Positions 41,401 through 52,985 are shown, numbered from the stretch's first letter. The stretch: DNA of 64,000 bases from Prostheceraeus crozeri (GCA_907163375.1 CAJQUW010007236.1:1-64000); one strand, 5' to 3'. Translations and numbers: made by a program. The notes: generated from the letters alone by a model not told the origin.

Positions 41401-44340
41401 GGAGACAATGAAAGGCACACTGAAGCGACCAAAGAGTGGACGATGTTGCAGACGAGGAGAGGATGAAGGGCACACTGAAGGGGCCAAAGAGGGGACGTTG
41501 TAGCAGACGAGGAGGGGATGAATTGCACACTGAAGGGGCCGAAGAGGGGACGATGTTGAAGACGAGGATGGGACGAGCAACACTGGAGGGGCCAAAGAGG
41601 TTACGATGTAGCAGACGAGGAATGGATGAAAGGCACACTGAAGCGACCAAAGAGCGGACGATGTTTCAGACGAGGAGACAATGAAAGGCACACTGAAGGG
41701 ACCAAAGAGGAGACGATTTAGCAGACGAGGAGGGGAAGAAAAGCACACTGAAAGGGCCAAAGAGTGGACGATGTAGCAGACGAGGAGGGGATGAAGGGCG
41801 CACTGAAGGGGCCAAAGAGGGGACGATGTAGCAGACGAGGAGGGGATGAAGGGCGCACTGAAGGGGCCAATAAGGGAACGATGTTGCAGACGAGGACAGA
41901 ATGAAAGGCACACTGAAGCGACCAAAGAGCGGACGATATTGCAGACTAGGAATGGATGAAAGACACACTGAAGGGACAAAAGAGAGGACGATGTAGCAGA
42001 CGAGGACAGAATGAAAGGCACATCGAAGCGACCAAAGAGCGGACGATATTGCAGACTAGGAATGGATGAAAGACACACTGAAGGGACCAAAGAGCGGACG
42101 TTGTAGCAGACGAGGAGACAATGAAAGGCACACTGAAGGGACCAAAGAGGGGACGATGTAGCAAACGAGGAGGGATGAAGGGCACACTGAAGGGGCCAAA
42201 GAAGGGACGATGTTGCAAACGAGGAGGGGAAGAGCAACACACTGAAGGGGCCAAAGAGGGTACGATGTTGCTGACTAGGAATGGATGAAAGTCACACTGA
42301 AGGGACAAAAGAGGAGACGATTTAGCAGACGAGGAGGGAAGAAAAGCACACTGAAGCGACCAAAGAGTGGACGATGTTGCAGACGAGGAATGGATTAAGG
42401 GCACACTGAAGGGGCCAAAGAGGGGACGTTGTAGCAGACGAGGAGGGGATGAATTGCACACTGAAGGGGCCAAAGAGGGGACGATGTAGCAGACGAGGAG
42501 ACAATGAAAGGCACACTGAAGCGACCAAAGAGTGGACGATGTTGCAGACGAGGAATGGATTAAGGGCACACTGAAGGGGCCAAAGAGGGGACGTTGTAGC
42601 AGACGAGGAGGGGAAGAAAAGCACACTGAAGCGACCAAAGAGCGGACGATGTTGCAGACGAGGAGGGGACGAGCAACACACTGGAGGGGCCAAAGAGGGG
42701 ACGATGTAGCAGACGAGGACTGGATGAAAGGTTCACTGAAGGTGCAAAAGAGGGGACGATGTAGCAGACGAGGAGACAATGAAAGGCACACTGAAGGGGC
42801 CAAAGAAGGGACGATGTTGCAAACGAGGAGGGGAAGTGCAACACACTGGAGGGGCCAAAGAGGGGACTATGTTGCTGACGAGGAATGGATGAAAGGCACA
42901 CTGAAGGGACCAAAGAGGGGACGTTGTAGCAGACGAGGAGGGGATGAAGGGCACACTGAAGGGGCCAAAGAGGGGACGATGTAGCAGACGAGGAGGGGAT
43001 GAAAGGCACACTGAAGGGACCAAAGAGGGGACGATGTAGCAGACGAGGAGGGGATGAAGGGCACACTGAAGGGGCCAAAGAGGGGACGATGTAGCAGACG
43101 AGGAGAGGATGAAAGGCACACTGAATGGGCCAAAGAGGGGACGATGTAGCAGACGAGGAGGGGATGAAGGGCACACTGAAGGGGCCAAAGAAGGGACGAT
43201 GTTGCAAACGAGGAGGGGAAGAGCAACACACTGGAGGGGCCAAAGAGGGGACTATGTTGCTGACGAGGAATGGATTAAGGGCACACTGAAGGGACCAAAG
43301 AGGGGACGTTGTAGCAGACGAGGAGGGGATGAAAGGCACACTGAATGGGCCAAAGAGGGGACGATGTAGCAGACGAGGAGGGGATGAAGGGCACACTGAA
43401 GGGGCCAAAGAGGGGACGATGTAGCAGACGAGGAGGGGATGAAAGGCACACTGAAGGGGCCAAAGAGGGGACGATGTAGCAGACGAGGAGGGGATGAAGG
43501 GCACACTGAAGGGGCCAAAGAGGGGACGATGTTGCAGACGAGGAGACAATGAAAGGCACACTGAAGGGGACAAAGAGAGGACGATGTAGCAGACGAGGAG
43601 GGGATGAAAGGCACACTGAAGGGTCAAAAGAGGGGACGATGTTGCAGACGAGGAATGGATGAAGGGCACACTGAAGGGACCAAAGAGCGGACGTTGTAGC
43701 AGACGAGGAGACGATGAAGGGCAAACTGGAGAGGCCAAAGAGGGGACGATGTTGCAGACGAGGACAGGATGAAAGGCACACTGAAGCGACCAAAGAGCGG
43801 ACGATGTTGCAGACGAGGAATGGATTAAGGGCACACCGAAGGGACCAAAGAGCGGACGTTGTAGCAGACGAGGAGGGATGAAAGGCACACTGAATGGTCC
43901 AAAGAGCGGACGATTTAGCAGACGAGGAGGGGATGAAGGGCGCACTGAAGGGGCCAAAGAGGGGACGATGTAGCAGACGAGGAGGGGATGAAGGGCGCAC
44001 TGAAGGGGCCAAAGAGGGGACGATGTTGCAGACTAGGAATGGATGAAAGACACACTGAAGGGACAAAAGAGAGGACGATGTAGAAGACGAGGAAGAGAAG
44101 AAAGGCACACTGGAGGGGCCAAAGAGGGGACGATGTAGCAGACGAGGAGACAATGAAAGGCACACTGAAGCGACCAAAGAGTGGACGATGTTGCAGACGA
44201 GGAGAGGATGAAGGGCACACTGAAGGGGCCAAAGAGGGGACGTTGTAGCAGACGAGGAGGGGATGAATTGCACACTGAAGGGGCCGAAGAGGGGACGATG
44301 TTGAAGACGAGGATGGGACGAGCAACACTGGAGGGGCCAA
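38478..44340. repeat. Two and a bit copies of a 2,745-bp block (50 units)
   Basis: The unit with TAGAAGACGAGGAAGAGAAG occurs at 38,591, 41,336 and 44,081, each exactly 2,745 bp apart. GATGAATTGCACACTG occurs at 39,703 and 42,449 and at 41,518 and 44,263. GAAGACGAGGATGGGACGAG occurs near 41,553 and 44,299. Third-copy similarity ends soon after 44,340. Some unit types were exchanged within the first copy. Confidence 0.8.
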
Positions 44341-44639
44341 AGAGGTTACGATGTAGCAGACGAGGAATGGATGAAGGGCACACTGAAGGTGCAAAAGAAG
44401 GGACGATGTAGCAGACGAGGAGACAATGAAAGGCACACTGAAGGGGCCAAAGAAGGGACGATGTTGCAAACGAGGAGGGGAAGAGCAACACACTGGAGGG
44501 GCCAAAGAGGGGACTATGTTGCTGACGAGGAATGGATGAAAGGCACACTGAAAGAACCAAAGAGCGGACGTTGTAGCAGACGAGGAGGGGAAGAAAAGCA
44601 CACTGAAAGGGCCAAAGAGTGGACGATTTAGCAGACGAG

Positions 44640-46850
44640 GAGGGGAAGAAAGGCACACTGAAAGGGCCAAAGAGGGGACGATGTTGCAAACGAGGAGAGG
44701 ATGAAGGGCACACTGAATGGGCCAAAGAGTGGACGATGTAGCAGACGAGGAGGGGATGAAGGGCGCACTGAAGGGGGCAAAGAGGGGACGATGTAGCAGA
44801 CGAGGAGGGGATGAAGGGCGCACTGAAGGGGCCAAAGAGGGGACGATGTTGCAGACGAGGAAAGAATGAAAGGCACACTGAAGCGACCAAAGAGCGGACG
44901 ATATTGCAGACTAGGAATGGATGAAAGACACACTGAAGGGACAAAAGAGAGGACGATGTAGCAGACGAGGAGACGATGAAGGGCACACTGAAGGGACCAA
45001 GGAGGGGACGATGTAGAAGATGAGGAAGAGAAGAAAGGCACACTGAAGGGTCAAAAGAGTGGACGATGTTGCAAACGAGCAGGGGATGAAAGGCACACTG
45101 AAGCGACCAAAGAGTGGACGATGTTGCAGACGAGGAATGGATTAAGGGCACACTGAAGGGGCCAAAGAGGGGACGTTGTAGCAGACGAGGAGGGGATGAA
45201 TTGCACACTGAAGGGGCCAAAGAGGGGACGATGTAGCAGACGAGGAGGGGATGAAGGAGACACTGAAGGGACCAAAGAGGGGACGATGTAGCAGACGAGG
45301 AATGGATGAAGGGCACACTGAAGGGGCCAAAGAGGGGACGATGTAGCAGACTAGGAGACGATGAAGGGCAAGTTGAAGGGACCAAGGAGGGGACAATGTA
45401 GAAGAGGAGGAGGAGAAGAAAGGCACACTGGAGGAGCCAAAGAGGGGACGATGTTGCAGACGAGGAATGTATGAAGGGGACACTGAAGGGTCAATAGAGT
45501 GGACGATGCTTCAGACGAGGAGGGGAAGAGCAACACACTGGAGAGGCCAAAGAGGGGACGATGTTGCAGACGAGGACAGGATGAAAGGCACACTGAAGCG
45601 ACCAAAGAGCGGACGATGTTGCAGACGAGGAATGGATTAAGGGCACACTGAATGGGCCAAAGAGAGGACGATGTAGCAGACGAGAAGGGGATGAAGGGCG
45701 CACTGAAGGGGCCAAAGAGGGGACGATGTAGCAGACGAGGAGACAATGAAAGGCACACTGAATGGGCAAAGAGGGGACGATGTTGCAGACGAGGAGGGGA
45801 TGAAGGGCGCACTGAAGCGACCAAAGAGGGGATGATGTAGCAGACTAGGAGACGATGAAGGGCAAACTGAAGGGACCAAGGAGGGGACCATGTAGAATAC
45901 GAGGAAGAGAAGAAAGGCACGCTGGAGGAGCCAAAGAGGGGACGATGTAGCAGACGAGGAATGGATGAAGGGGACACTGAAGGGTCAAAGGAGTGGACGA
46001 TGCTTCAGACGAGGAAGGGAAGAGCAACACACTGGAGAGGCCAAAGAGGGGACGATGTTGCAGACGAGGACAGGATGAAAGGCACACTGAAGCGACCAAA
46101 GAGCGGACGATGTTGCAGACGAGGAATGGATTAAGGGCACACTGAAGGGACCAAAGAGGGGACGATGTTGCAAACGAGGAGGGGAAGAGCAACACACTGA
46201 AGGGACCAAAGAGCGGACGTTGTAGCAGACGAGGAGGGGATGAAAGGATCACTGAAAGGACCAAAGAGCGGACGTTGTAGCAGACGAGGAGGGGATGAAA
46301 GGCACACTGAAGGGGCCAAAGAGGGGACGATTTAGCAGACGAGGAGGGGAAGAAAAGCACACTGAAAGGGCCAAAGAGTGGACGATGTAGCAGACGAGGA
46401 GGGGATGAAGGGCGCACTGAAGGGGGCAAAGAGGGGACGATGTAGCAGACGAGGAGGGGATGAAGGGCGCACTGAAGGGGCCAAAGAGGGGACGATGTTG
46501 CAGACGAGGAAAGAATGAAAGGCACACTGAAGCGACCAAAGAGCGGACGATATTGCAGACTAGGAATGGATGAAAGACACACTGAAGGGACAAAAGAGAG
46601 GACGATGTAGCAGACGAGGAGACGATGAAGGGCACACTGAAGGGACCAAGGAGGGGACGATGTAGAAGATGAGGAAGAGAAGAAAGGCACACTGAAGGGT
46701 CAAAAGAGTGGACGATGTTGCAGACGAGCAGGGGATGAAAGGCACACTGAAGCGACCAAAGAGTGGACGATGTTGCAGACGAGGAATGGATTAAGGGCAC
46801 ACTGAAGGAGCCAAAGAGGGGACGTTGTAGCAGACGAGGAGGGGATGAAT
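44640..46850. repeat. Two copies of a 1.65-kb block (30 units)
   Basis: AAGGGGGCAAAGAGG occurs at 44,771 and 46,420 (1,649 bp). A unit with GAAGATGAGGAAGAGAAG occurs near 45,016 and 46,673. Within the block a GACTAGGAGACGATGAAGGG unit recurs nine units apart (near 45,350 and 45,843). Confidence 0.75.
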
Positions 46851-47575
46851 TTCACACTAAAGGGGCCAAAGAGGGGACGATGTAGCAGACGAGGAGGGGA
46901 TGAAGGGCACACTGAAGGGACAAAAGAGGGGACGATGTAGCAGACGAGGAATGGATGAAGGGCACACTGAAGGGGCCAAAGAGGGGACGATGTAGCAGAC
47001 GAGGAGACAATGAAAGGCACACTGAAGGGGCCAAAGAGGGGACGATGTTGCAGACGAGGAGGGGAAGAAAAGCACACTGGAGGGGCCAAAGAGGGGACGA
47101 TGTTGCAGACGAGGAATGGATGAAAGGCACACTGAAGGGACCAAAGAGGGGACGAAGTAGCAGACGAGGAATGGTTGAAGGGCACACTGAGGGGGCCAAG
47201 GAGGTGACGATGTATCAGACGAGGAATGGATGAAGGGCACACTGAAGGTGCAAAAGAAGGGACGATGCAGCAGACGAGGAGAGGTTGAAGTGGACACTGA
47301 AGGGACCAAGGAGGGGACGATGTAGCAGACGAGAAGACAATGAAAGGCACACTGAAGGGGCCAAAGAGGGGACGATGTAGCAGACGAGGAGGGGAATAAA
47401 AGCACACTGAAGGGTCCAAAGAGGGGACGATGTTGCAGACGAGGAGGGGAAGAAAAGCACACTGAAGGGTCAAAAGAGGGGACGATATAGCAGACGAGGA
47501 GAGGATGAAAGGCACATTGAAGGGACCAAAGAGGGGACGATGTAGCAGACGAGGAGGGATGAAAGGTTCACTGAA

Positions 47576-49480
47576 GACAAAAAAGCAGACAATTATAAGA
47601 TTCTTGTTCCTTCTCTCGTTGTATCTCTCTTCTACCCATAGAGTTTACAGTCTAACTCGACCACATTGGCACAACATCCGTTGTATTAGGAGGCAGTTTC
47701 GCGATCTTCATTGCTGCCCTAAAACTTCAGATAGTGCAACAATTGAAGCATCCCAAATCAAAATTTCTATAATATTTCTTTATTTATCTATTTAGCCATT
47801 TTATGATTCCCAATGAAGATACTTAAATGCAAAGGGAAGTTTATTGTGAGTAAAACAATGATTTGTGCAATGAAGAAGAATTCACATTCCAAAACATATG
47901 TTCCAAAAGTCTGAGCACTCTGTAGACTGTAAGCCATAAATATCTGTTAAAATCAACAGCTAAAATTAGTTTCAAGGTTTTTGCAGTCTGAACTGTAAAT
48001 ATGTAAAAACAGACGTTTCTTCATCTGTTATGAATGGATTTTAACTGTTAGGTCATCACTCATCACGTTGTGACGTCATCATTTTAACAGATATTTACGG
48101 ATATTCTCTGTGAAATTTAACGGCTATTTTAGCTGTTTTTAACGGTGTACAGTTTACAATGCACCTTCAGAAATGATTAAGAAGACAAAAGAAGATGCTC
48201 AGACATTTCAAATAATTGGGGAAAGACATTAATGAGCAGTAAAAAGGATTAACTTTGTTCATACCTTGACAGCGTCACTTGAAACCATCGCTTCAACTTT
48301 CACGTAACTGATAATGACTTATCAATGTCCAGTAGAGTTCTTATATAAACTCTGCAAGACGATGACAGAGTTAGACAATGTCAATGACATTCAAACGAGG
48401 ACTTACCAATACCGGAGAAGCCGAGAAGTGACTTGAAGTTTGTCTGAACGCTCCTTTTCAGATATTAGAGACGACTGGAGATGAAATCAGTAGTAAGGAG
48501 AAGAATCTGAAGTGAAAATAAACCGCACATAATTGAACAGTCAGCTCATATTACTTCTCCATGCTATTGTCTTCTGGAAAGGACTTCCACACAGAATTGC
48601 ATTGTCTCAACACCTGAGCTTATTCTAAATCATACAAATTATTCATATTCAAAACACATACATCTGCTATAGCAAAAATTTCTGCATCTGGTATAATAAA
48701 TATGAATTACCTTTGAGTCTACCTTCATTGGTACGAGTTTCCCCCGGCCATTGAAGGGTGTCAGTTTATTAGAAGTTTATTTGGCAGGCGAAAATATTTT
48801 CAATGCATTGTTTGAACCGTCTTTCCCCGTCTGCGGATTGCTGTAAAATCCATCTTTATACTCCCATCCGAATGACTCCATCTGATTCGAAGAATTCAGA
48901 ATATTGAGATTATAATGTAAGTCCGTCAAGCGCGTGCAGTCTAGCTAATGATCCCTTGGTCTCACATCTTTTCATTTGATATTCAAAACAATAAAGAATT
49001 CGTGTGCCATGTCAGACCTGAGGTGGGGTCCAGTGACTCCTTGATCTACCTACCAAACTTCTGTTATTTCAATTGACATGAAATAACACATTCAGAATCA
49101 TTGTCAAAATGATAACTTTACATCGGAATGAGCGGCTGATGTATTATCGATCAAAAAAGTGAATTGAAATATATGGCTCTTAAGTACACTGAACCACCCA
49201 CAGTTCTAAGGGCCAAGCATGTGATTCAGCTTCAGTATTCTTGTATTAAATAAATTACTCGGCACTACTTCTATGTAGATATAATAAAATATATTGATGA
49301 AAGAAATAATTAACAGTTTTAGACATTTCTTAGTTGAAAGACAATTCTGGCCTACAGCATTTCACGCTTGCAAAAAACATCATGGTCAATATCAGCAATT
49401 GGCTTTTAACTTTCACCGGAAACAATGATGTTAGATTCAAAGCATGAAGTGAACTGGTGAAACAACTGGGAAAATTTTCA
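47576..49480. other. AT-rich non-coding stretch right of the array
   Basis: The sequence changes at once from G+A-rich satellite to AT-rich unique DNA. I see no ORF of note, RNA gene or recognised transposon apart from the fold-back listed separately. Confidence 0.7.
47930..48150. repeat. Small fold-back (MITE-like) repeat
   Basis: AAATATCTGTTAAAAT at 47,938-47,953 is a perfect 16-base inverted match to 48,081-48,096. Just inside the left arm AACAGCTAAAAT (from about 47,955) is the inverse of ATTTTAGCTGTT at 48,126-48,137. The segment can fold on itself and could be a decayed MITE. Clear terminal inverted repeats and a target duplication are not evident. Confidence 0.4.
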
Positions 49481-49504
49481 TAATAATAATAATAATAATA
49501 ATAA
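49481..49504. repeat. (AAT)n microsatellite, tail of the LINE copy
   Basis: Eight AAT units lie immediately 3' of the LINE fragment, which runs on the minus strand, so the element ends in (TTA/ATT)n. Short simple-repeat tails of this kind are usual for several LINE clades. Confidence 0.85.
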
Positions 49505-50310
49505 GCGTTTTATTCGTAGCAAAACAATACATGAAAATCTCCAATAGAAATCGAGGAGATTTATGAGAATATGACATGCGAAAGTACAGAAGTAAAGAAT
49601 ATACAAAGGAAAGTCAAACTCTATTGTTGCAAAGCACAGCACATAAAAACGAGAAGCTGTTTCGTCGACGCATAGTTCTTATGGCAGGTAGGATCAATCT
49701 AGAGCTGCGATTTGATTCAGGAGGGAGTAGATGATGGGGAATATGAGTTGGATCACGAAGTGCTTGACGAAACAATCTCAGAGCAAGATGTTCTCGACGT
49801 TTGGTGACGTTGAACATGTCGCATCGATCACAATGCCTGGTATTGAAACCGTGTATGGTACGGAAAGATCTCCTACAAAGCGTAACAAGTTTCTTTTTCA
49901 GAACACTACCAGGTTAAATATACACACTAGAATCATAGTCCATCAAGGAGCGTATAATACAGTTGTAAACTACTACAAGTTGATCATGATCAAGAATAGG
50001 TTTTAGAGTTCGCAGAACATGCAGACGCTTAGACACAGATGTAGCCATATACTTAAAATGATTGGACCAATCGAGCTTATCATTAAAGACAAGCCCCAGA
50101 ATTTTAGAAAACGAACACTTTCAAAATCAGTAACATCATGTAAAATGACACTTGAAAAATTAATAGTCAAAACCTTTGTCTTACTCTGATTGATTATCAT
50201 ACGATGATCATTACACCAATTACAAAAATGGTTCACTTCTGATGAAATTAAGGACAAGTCATTGGGTTGATCTTTGAAAACAGGAACAATAAGAGTGGTT
50301 TCAGTTCAAT
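49481..50310 (-). mobile_element. 5'-truncated LINE (CR1/L2/Jockey-type reverse transcriptase, 3' end)
   Basis: The minus strand encodes the C-terminal part of a LINE reverse transcriptase. From about 50,300 down it reads TTLIVPVF, directly after where the catalytic YADD box should be, then SEVNHFCNWCNDHRM and INQSKTKVLTI (thumb-side motifs of Jockey/CR1/L2-like RTs). A one-base frame change near 50,065 leads into FNDKLDWSNHFKYMATSVSKR and the connecting region. After an in-frame stop near 49,925 the C-terminal stretch (49,614-49,817) carries the RREHLALRLFRQAL and ILPAIRTMRRRNSF motifs seen at the end of such ORF2 proteins. Short 3' UTR and an AAT-repeat tail follow. The copy is dead on arrival (5'-truncated) and since mutated. 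The exact clade is uncertain. Confidence 0.8.
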
Positions 50311-51673
50311 ATTATGATAGTAAAATCTTCCTTTCCTTGATGCGTAGTTGACATATCTGACAACGAGACAATTTCCCAATTCATCTTTTATTGCTTCATG
50401 TTTTAGTATCAATGAAATAATTCGACATCACACTGAAGTTCATAGACTACCCAATGTAGATTATTCTGCATGTGAATTGTGATTCACTATGAGTCTTATG
50501 TGACGGCCTCTTTTTCTGAACAGCCTTATAAGCATGCAATCCTGAGCTAATTGTTCGTCAACGCGACTCTTGTTTTCCCAAGATTTTAAACGTCAAATGA
50601 CAATGAAAATGTGATGTCGATTTCTCATATGACACTTGATCGCCTTGGTGAGATCAAAGAACATTCACTCTCGAGGAAGCTCTCGCCGACGCAAGACTCT
50701 GATGTGCTTATCTGAAGTCTGTCAATCACTTACATGTTCCAAATTTAGAACTGCAAAAATATTTTTTTGCTCCTCCTCATATTCTACCCCTTAAGAGTGG
50801 TTTAGTTTTTATTTCAATGCTATGAACTTCGTGTAAGATGGTTGGAGTTTTCTGCATAATCCCTCGGACGACTGGCCGGCGTAGAAAATAACACTGTTGA
50901 AATCGCCGCCATAGGCATAATATCACCAATATGCCTTGAATTGTTATCTCTGACTGAATCAAACATCAAATTATGGAAACTTCATCAGTTTATCTTTAAG
51001 CGGCTTTTCACCTTCCAATCCGACATTCAGTCATTGGTGAACGCAGACACGACGATTCAACGTGTCATCATCTTCTCCAAAATTTGGCGAAGCCACGAAT
51101 AGGGAAAATTTGCGCCTCTCTCTCTATCTGAATCTATGAATATATAAATAGATATTTTCTTACTTTGTTGCAGTGTATTTGCTTCTGCGTTTTTATCGGG
51201 AGAGGACGCACTGAGAGAGAGCACACGCTCCACAAATCACACAAACACAAAAATCTCTGTGATATGCTGTGAACACATCCCAGTCTCATTGTGTGATTGC
51301 TTGAAGATCCTTGCAGTTAACAGCTGACCGCTGGCGCTCGGAACGTATTTTGAGAGTAGTGACTTGAAACTGTAAAGTGTATGCAAAGTTGTAAACGCAA
51401 AGATGCTCTCAAAAAACAAAAAATTAAAACTATTTGAACTTTTTTTATGAACGTAAATAATTATTTTTGGGTATGCGGCGAAGGCCTCGCAGGCACGGAG
51501 ACGACGCCACTGTTTATTAGTTCTGCATCTAATCAGCAGTCATCGAACATTTTCAGAATTATGTTGTTTTTAGCCTCAGTGTCGATAAAATTTCATCGAA
51601 TTGGGCTGCTTCTTCACCTTCAGAAACTAAATACTAAAACATGCGGTTTTTGTGCTATCTGAGTTGAACTAAA
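50311..51673. other. Non-coding stretch
   Basis: AT-rich sequence with no ORF above about 70 codons and no protein motif I recognise. It contains a CTCTCTCT-rich patch near 51,115 and a GAGAGAGAG patch near 51,211. I see no RNA gene. Confidence 0.6.
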
Positions 51674-52985
51674 GGCCGGTTCATAGTTCGTCCGTTTTCA
51701 TCAATTGACGGATACTTCTATGCTGATACACTTTCATGGTCCGTTTTGTAAGTGTTTCGAACAAGAGTATGTTTCGACGCGTTCAGAGTATAAGATGACG
51801 ACGGATACATTCTTCGATTTATTTTGAAAATGGATACTCCAGTTCCTCTGCTATGCGCTTATCTGATGAAAACAAGGAAGAATTGTGAAGGAATATTGGT
51901 TCAAGAAATGAGATTGTATAATGAAGAATCGCATAGACAATATTTTCGGATGTCCGGTGAGACGTTTGATCTCTTGTTAGAAAGGTTTGGCCCTATATCA
52001 AACATGGAACTAATCACAGGATTCCAATTACTCCATTTTTGCGATTAGCAGCTACACTGAGAATATTTGGCACTGTTGATGCTCAACAAACTGTCTGTTT
52101 CAGCTTTAAAAGGGGAAAGTCTACGATGGGCACTATTTTTCATGAAACTTGTAAAGCCCCTGTGACGGCCCTTCAGGAAGAATGTATACCTCAGCCGTCT
52201 GAAAGTGATTGGAAAAACAGTAAATGGAGTTTTTCAAATTGTTGTGGGGCAGTCGATGGAAAACATATTGTTATCAGATGTCCTGTTGGATCTGGAAGTC
52301 AGTTTCAATTATAAAAAGACGTTCTCGATTGTTTTATTGGCATCTGTTGATGCGGATTACAAGTTCACTGTTGTTAATGTCGGATCTTATGGAAGAGAAA
52401 GTGACGGCGGAATATTCACTTCATGCAATTTGTGAAAACGTTTGAAGAATGGAACACTAAATTGACCTCCAAATCAGATTTTTCCAAACTTGTGTCATTC
52501 TGAAGTGTCCAACCCTATTTGTTTGTTGCAGAAGATGCTTTCATGTTGACCTTCACGTTGAAGCCATATCGTGGAGACTGTTTGACGTTCAGGGAAAGAA
52601 TTTTCAATTGTCGTCGCAGTCGAGCTATAAATAAGGTTGGCTGAAAGTGGATTTGATATTCTTGCCGCCCATTGGCGATTGTTTTACAAGCCACTACTTC
52701 TGCCACCTGATAAGGTTAACACGGTTTTCAGCGTGTTTTATCTCACACAGCTTCTTACGAAAATTCGACCTTCGAAAATTGCCGAGGATAAGTATGTTAT
52801 TGCTGCTTTTGCAGACTTGGAAGACTCCGACGGCAACCTTGTTTTGGGTCAGTGGCGAACTCATGCGCATGGATGAATGAATTTGAATCAACAAGACACT
52901 TTGAAAGCAACAATTACTTTCAGTCAGCGGCATCTGTCCGCAATTATTTCAAAGATTTCTTGGTAAGTAATGAAGATAAATGATC
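51674..52985 (+). mobile_element. Decayed PIF/Harbinger DNA transposon (transposase pseudogene)
   Basis: From an ATG at 51,830 the plus strand encodes a PIF/Harbinger transposase: MRLYNEESHRQYFRMSGETF, then FGTVDAQQTVCFSFKRGKS, the [11 protein letters not shown] motif with the first catalytic Asp (codon at 52,255), [15 protein letters not shown] and GRESDGGIF with the second Asp (52,403), FVAEDAF and LTFRERIFNCRRSRA, then AESGFDILAAHWRLF with the catalytic Glu (52,643). The pieces lie in more than one frame, with shifts near 52,030 and 52,310 and an in-frame stop near 52,640, so it cannot make an active enzyme. The left side begins with GGCCGGTTCATAGTTCG, possibly the terminal repeat. I found no inverted match within 2 kb downstream, so the right end is missing or unrecognisable. 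The Myb-like second ORF of the family is not seen. Confidence 0.85.

Larger units (their letters stand above)
1..47575. repeat. Giant 55-bp satellite/minisatellite array
   Basis: The region is one head-to-tail array of a 55-bp unit, about 860 copies. Its most constant part on the plus strand is GGGGACGATGTAGCAGACGA, followed by a variable block (AATGGATGAA, AGGGGATGAA, AGACAATGAA, AGGGGAAGAA and others), then GGGCACACTGAAGG and a variable GCC/ACC/ACA/TCC/TCA/TGC triplet before AAAGAG. By hand count the consensus has 23 G, 19 A, 8 C and 5 T, so the plus strand is about 76% purine and the unit 56% G+C, unlike the AT-rich flank. The array is already under way at base 1 and stops abruptly near 47,575. 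I do not recognise the family. The period is certain. Its function, if any, is unknown. Confidence 0.98.

Noticed and set aside
10628-47515. Dozens of 200-1,439-codon minus-strand open frames as genes of a Ser/Pro/Leu-rich protein family
   Set aside because: All are phases of one 55-residue cycle produced by the satellite. They overlap each other in several frames, start at arbitrary non-ATG positions and contain no unique sequence.
1-47575. CRISPR-like array with a conserved repeat and variable segments
   Set aside because: The whole 55-bp unit is conserved apart from a few variable positions, so there are no unrelated spacers. No cas genes are present, and the flank carries eukaryotic transposons.
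1-47575. G-quadruplex array
   Set aside because: Each unit has runs of G at only three places with one very long gap, so four close G-runs do not occur in the consensus.
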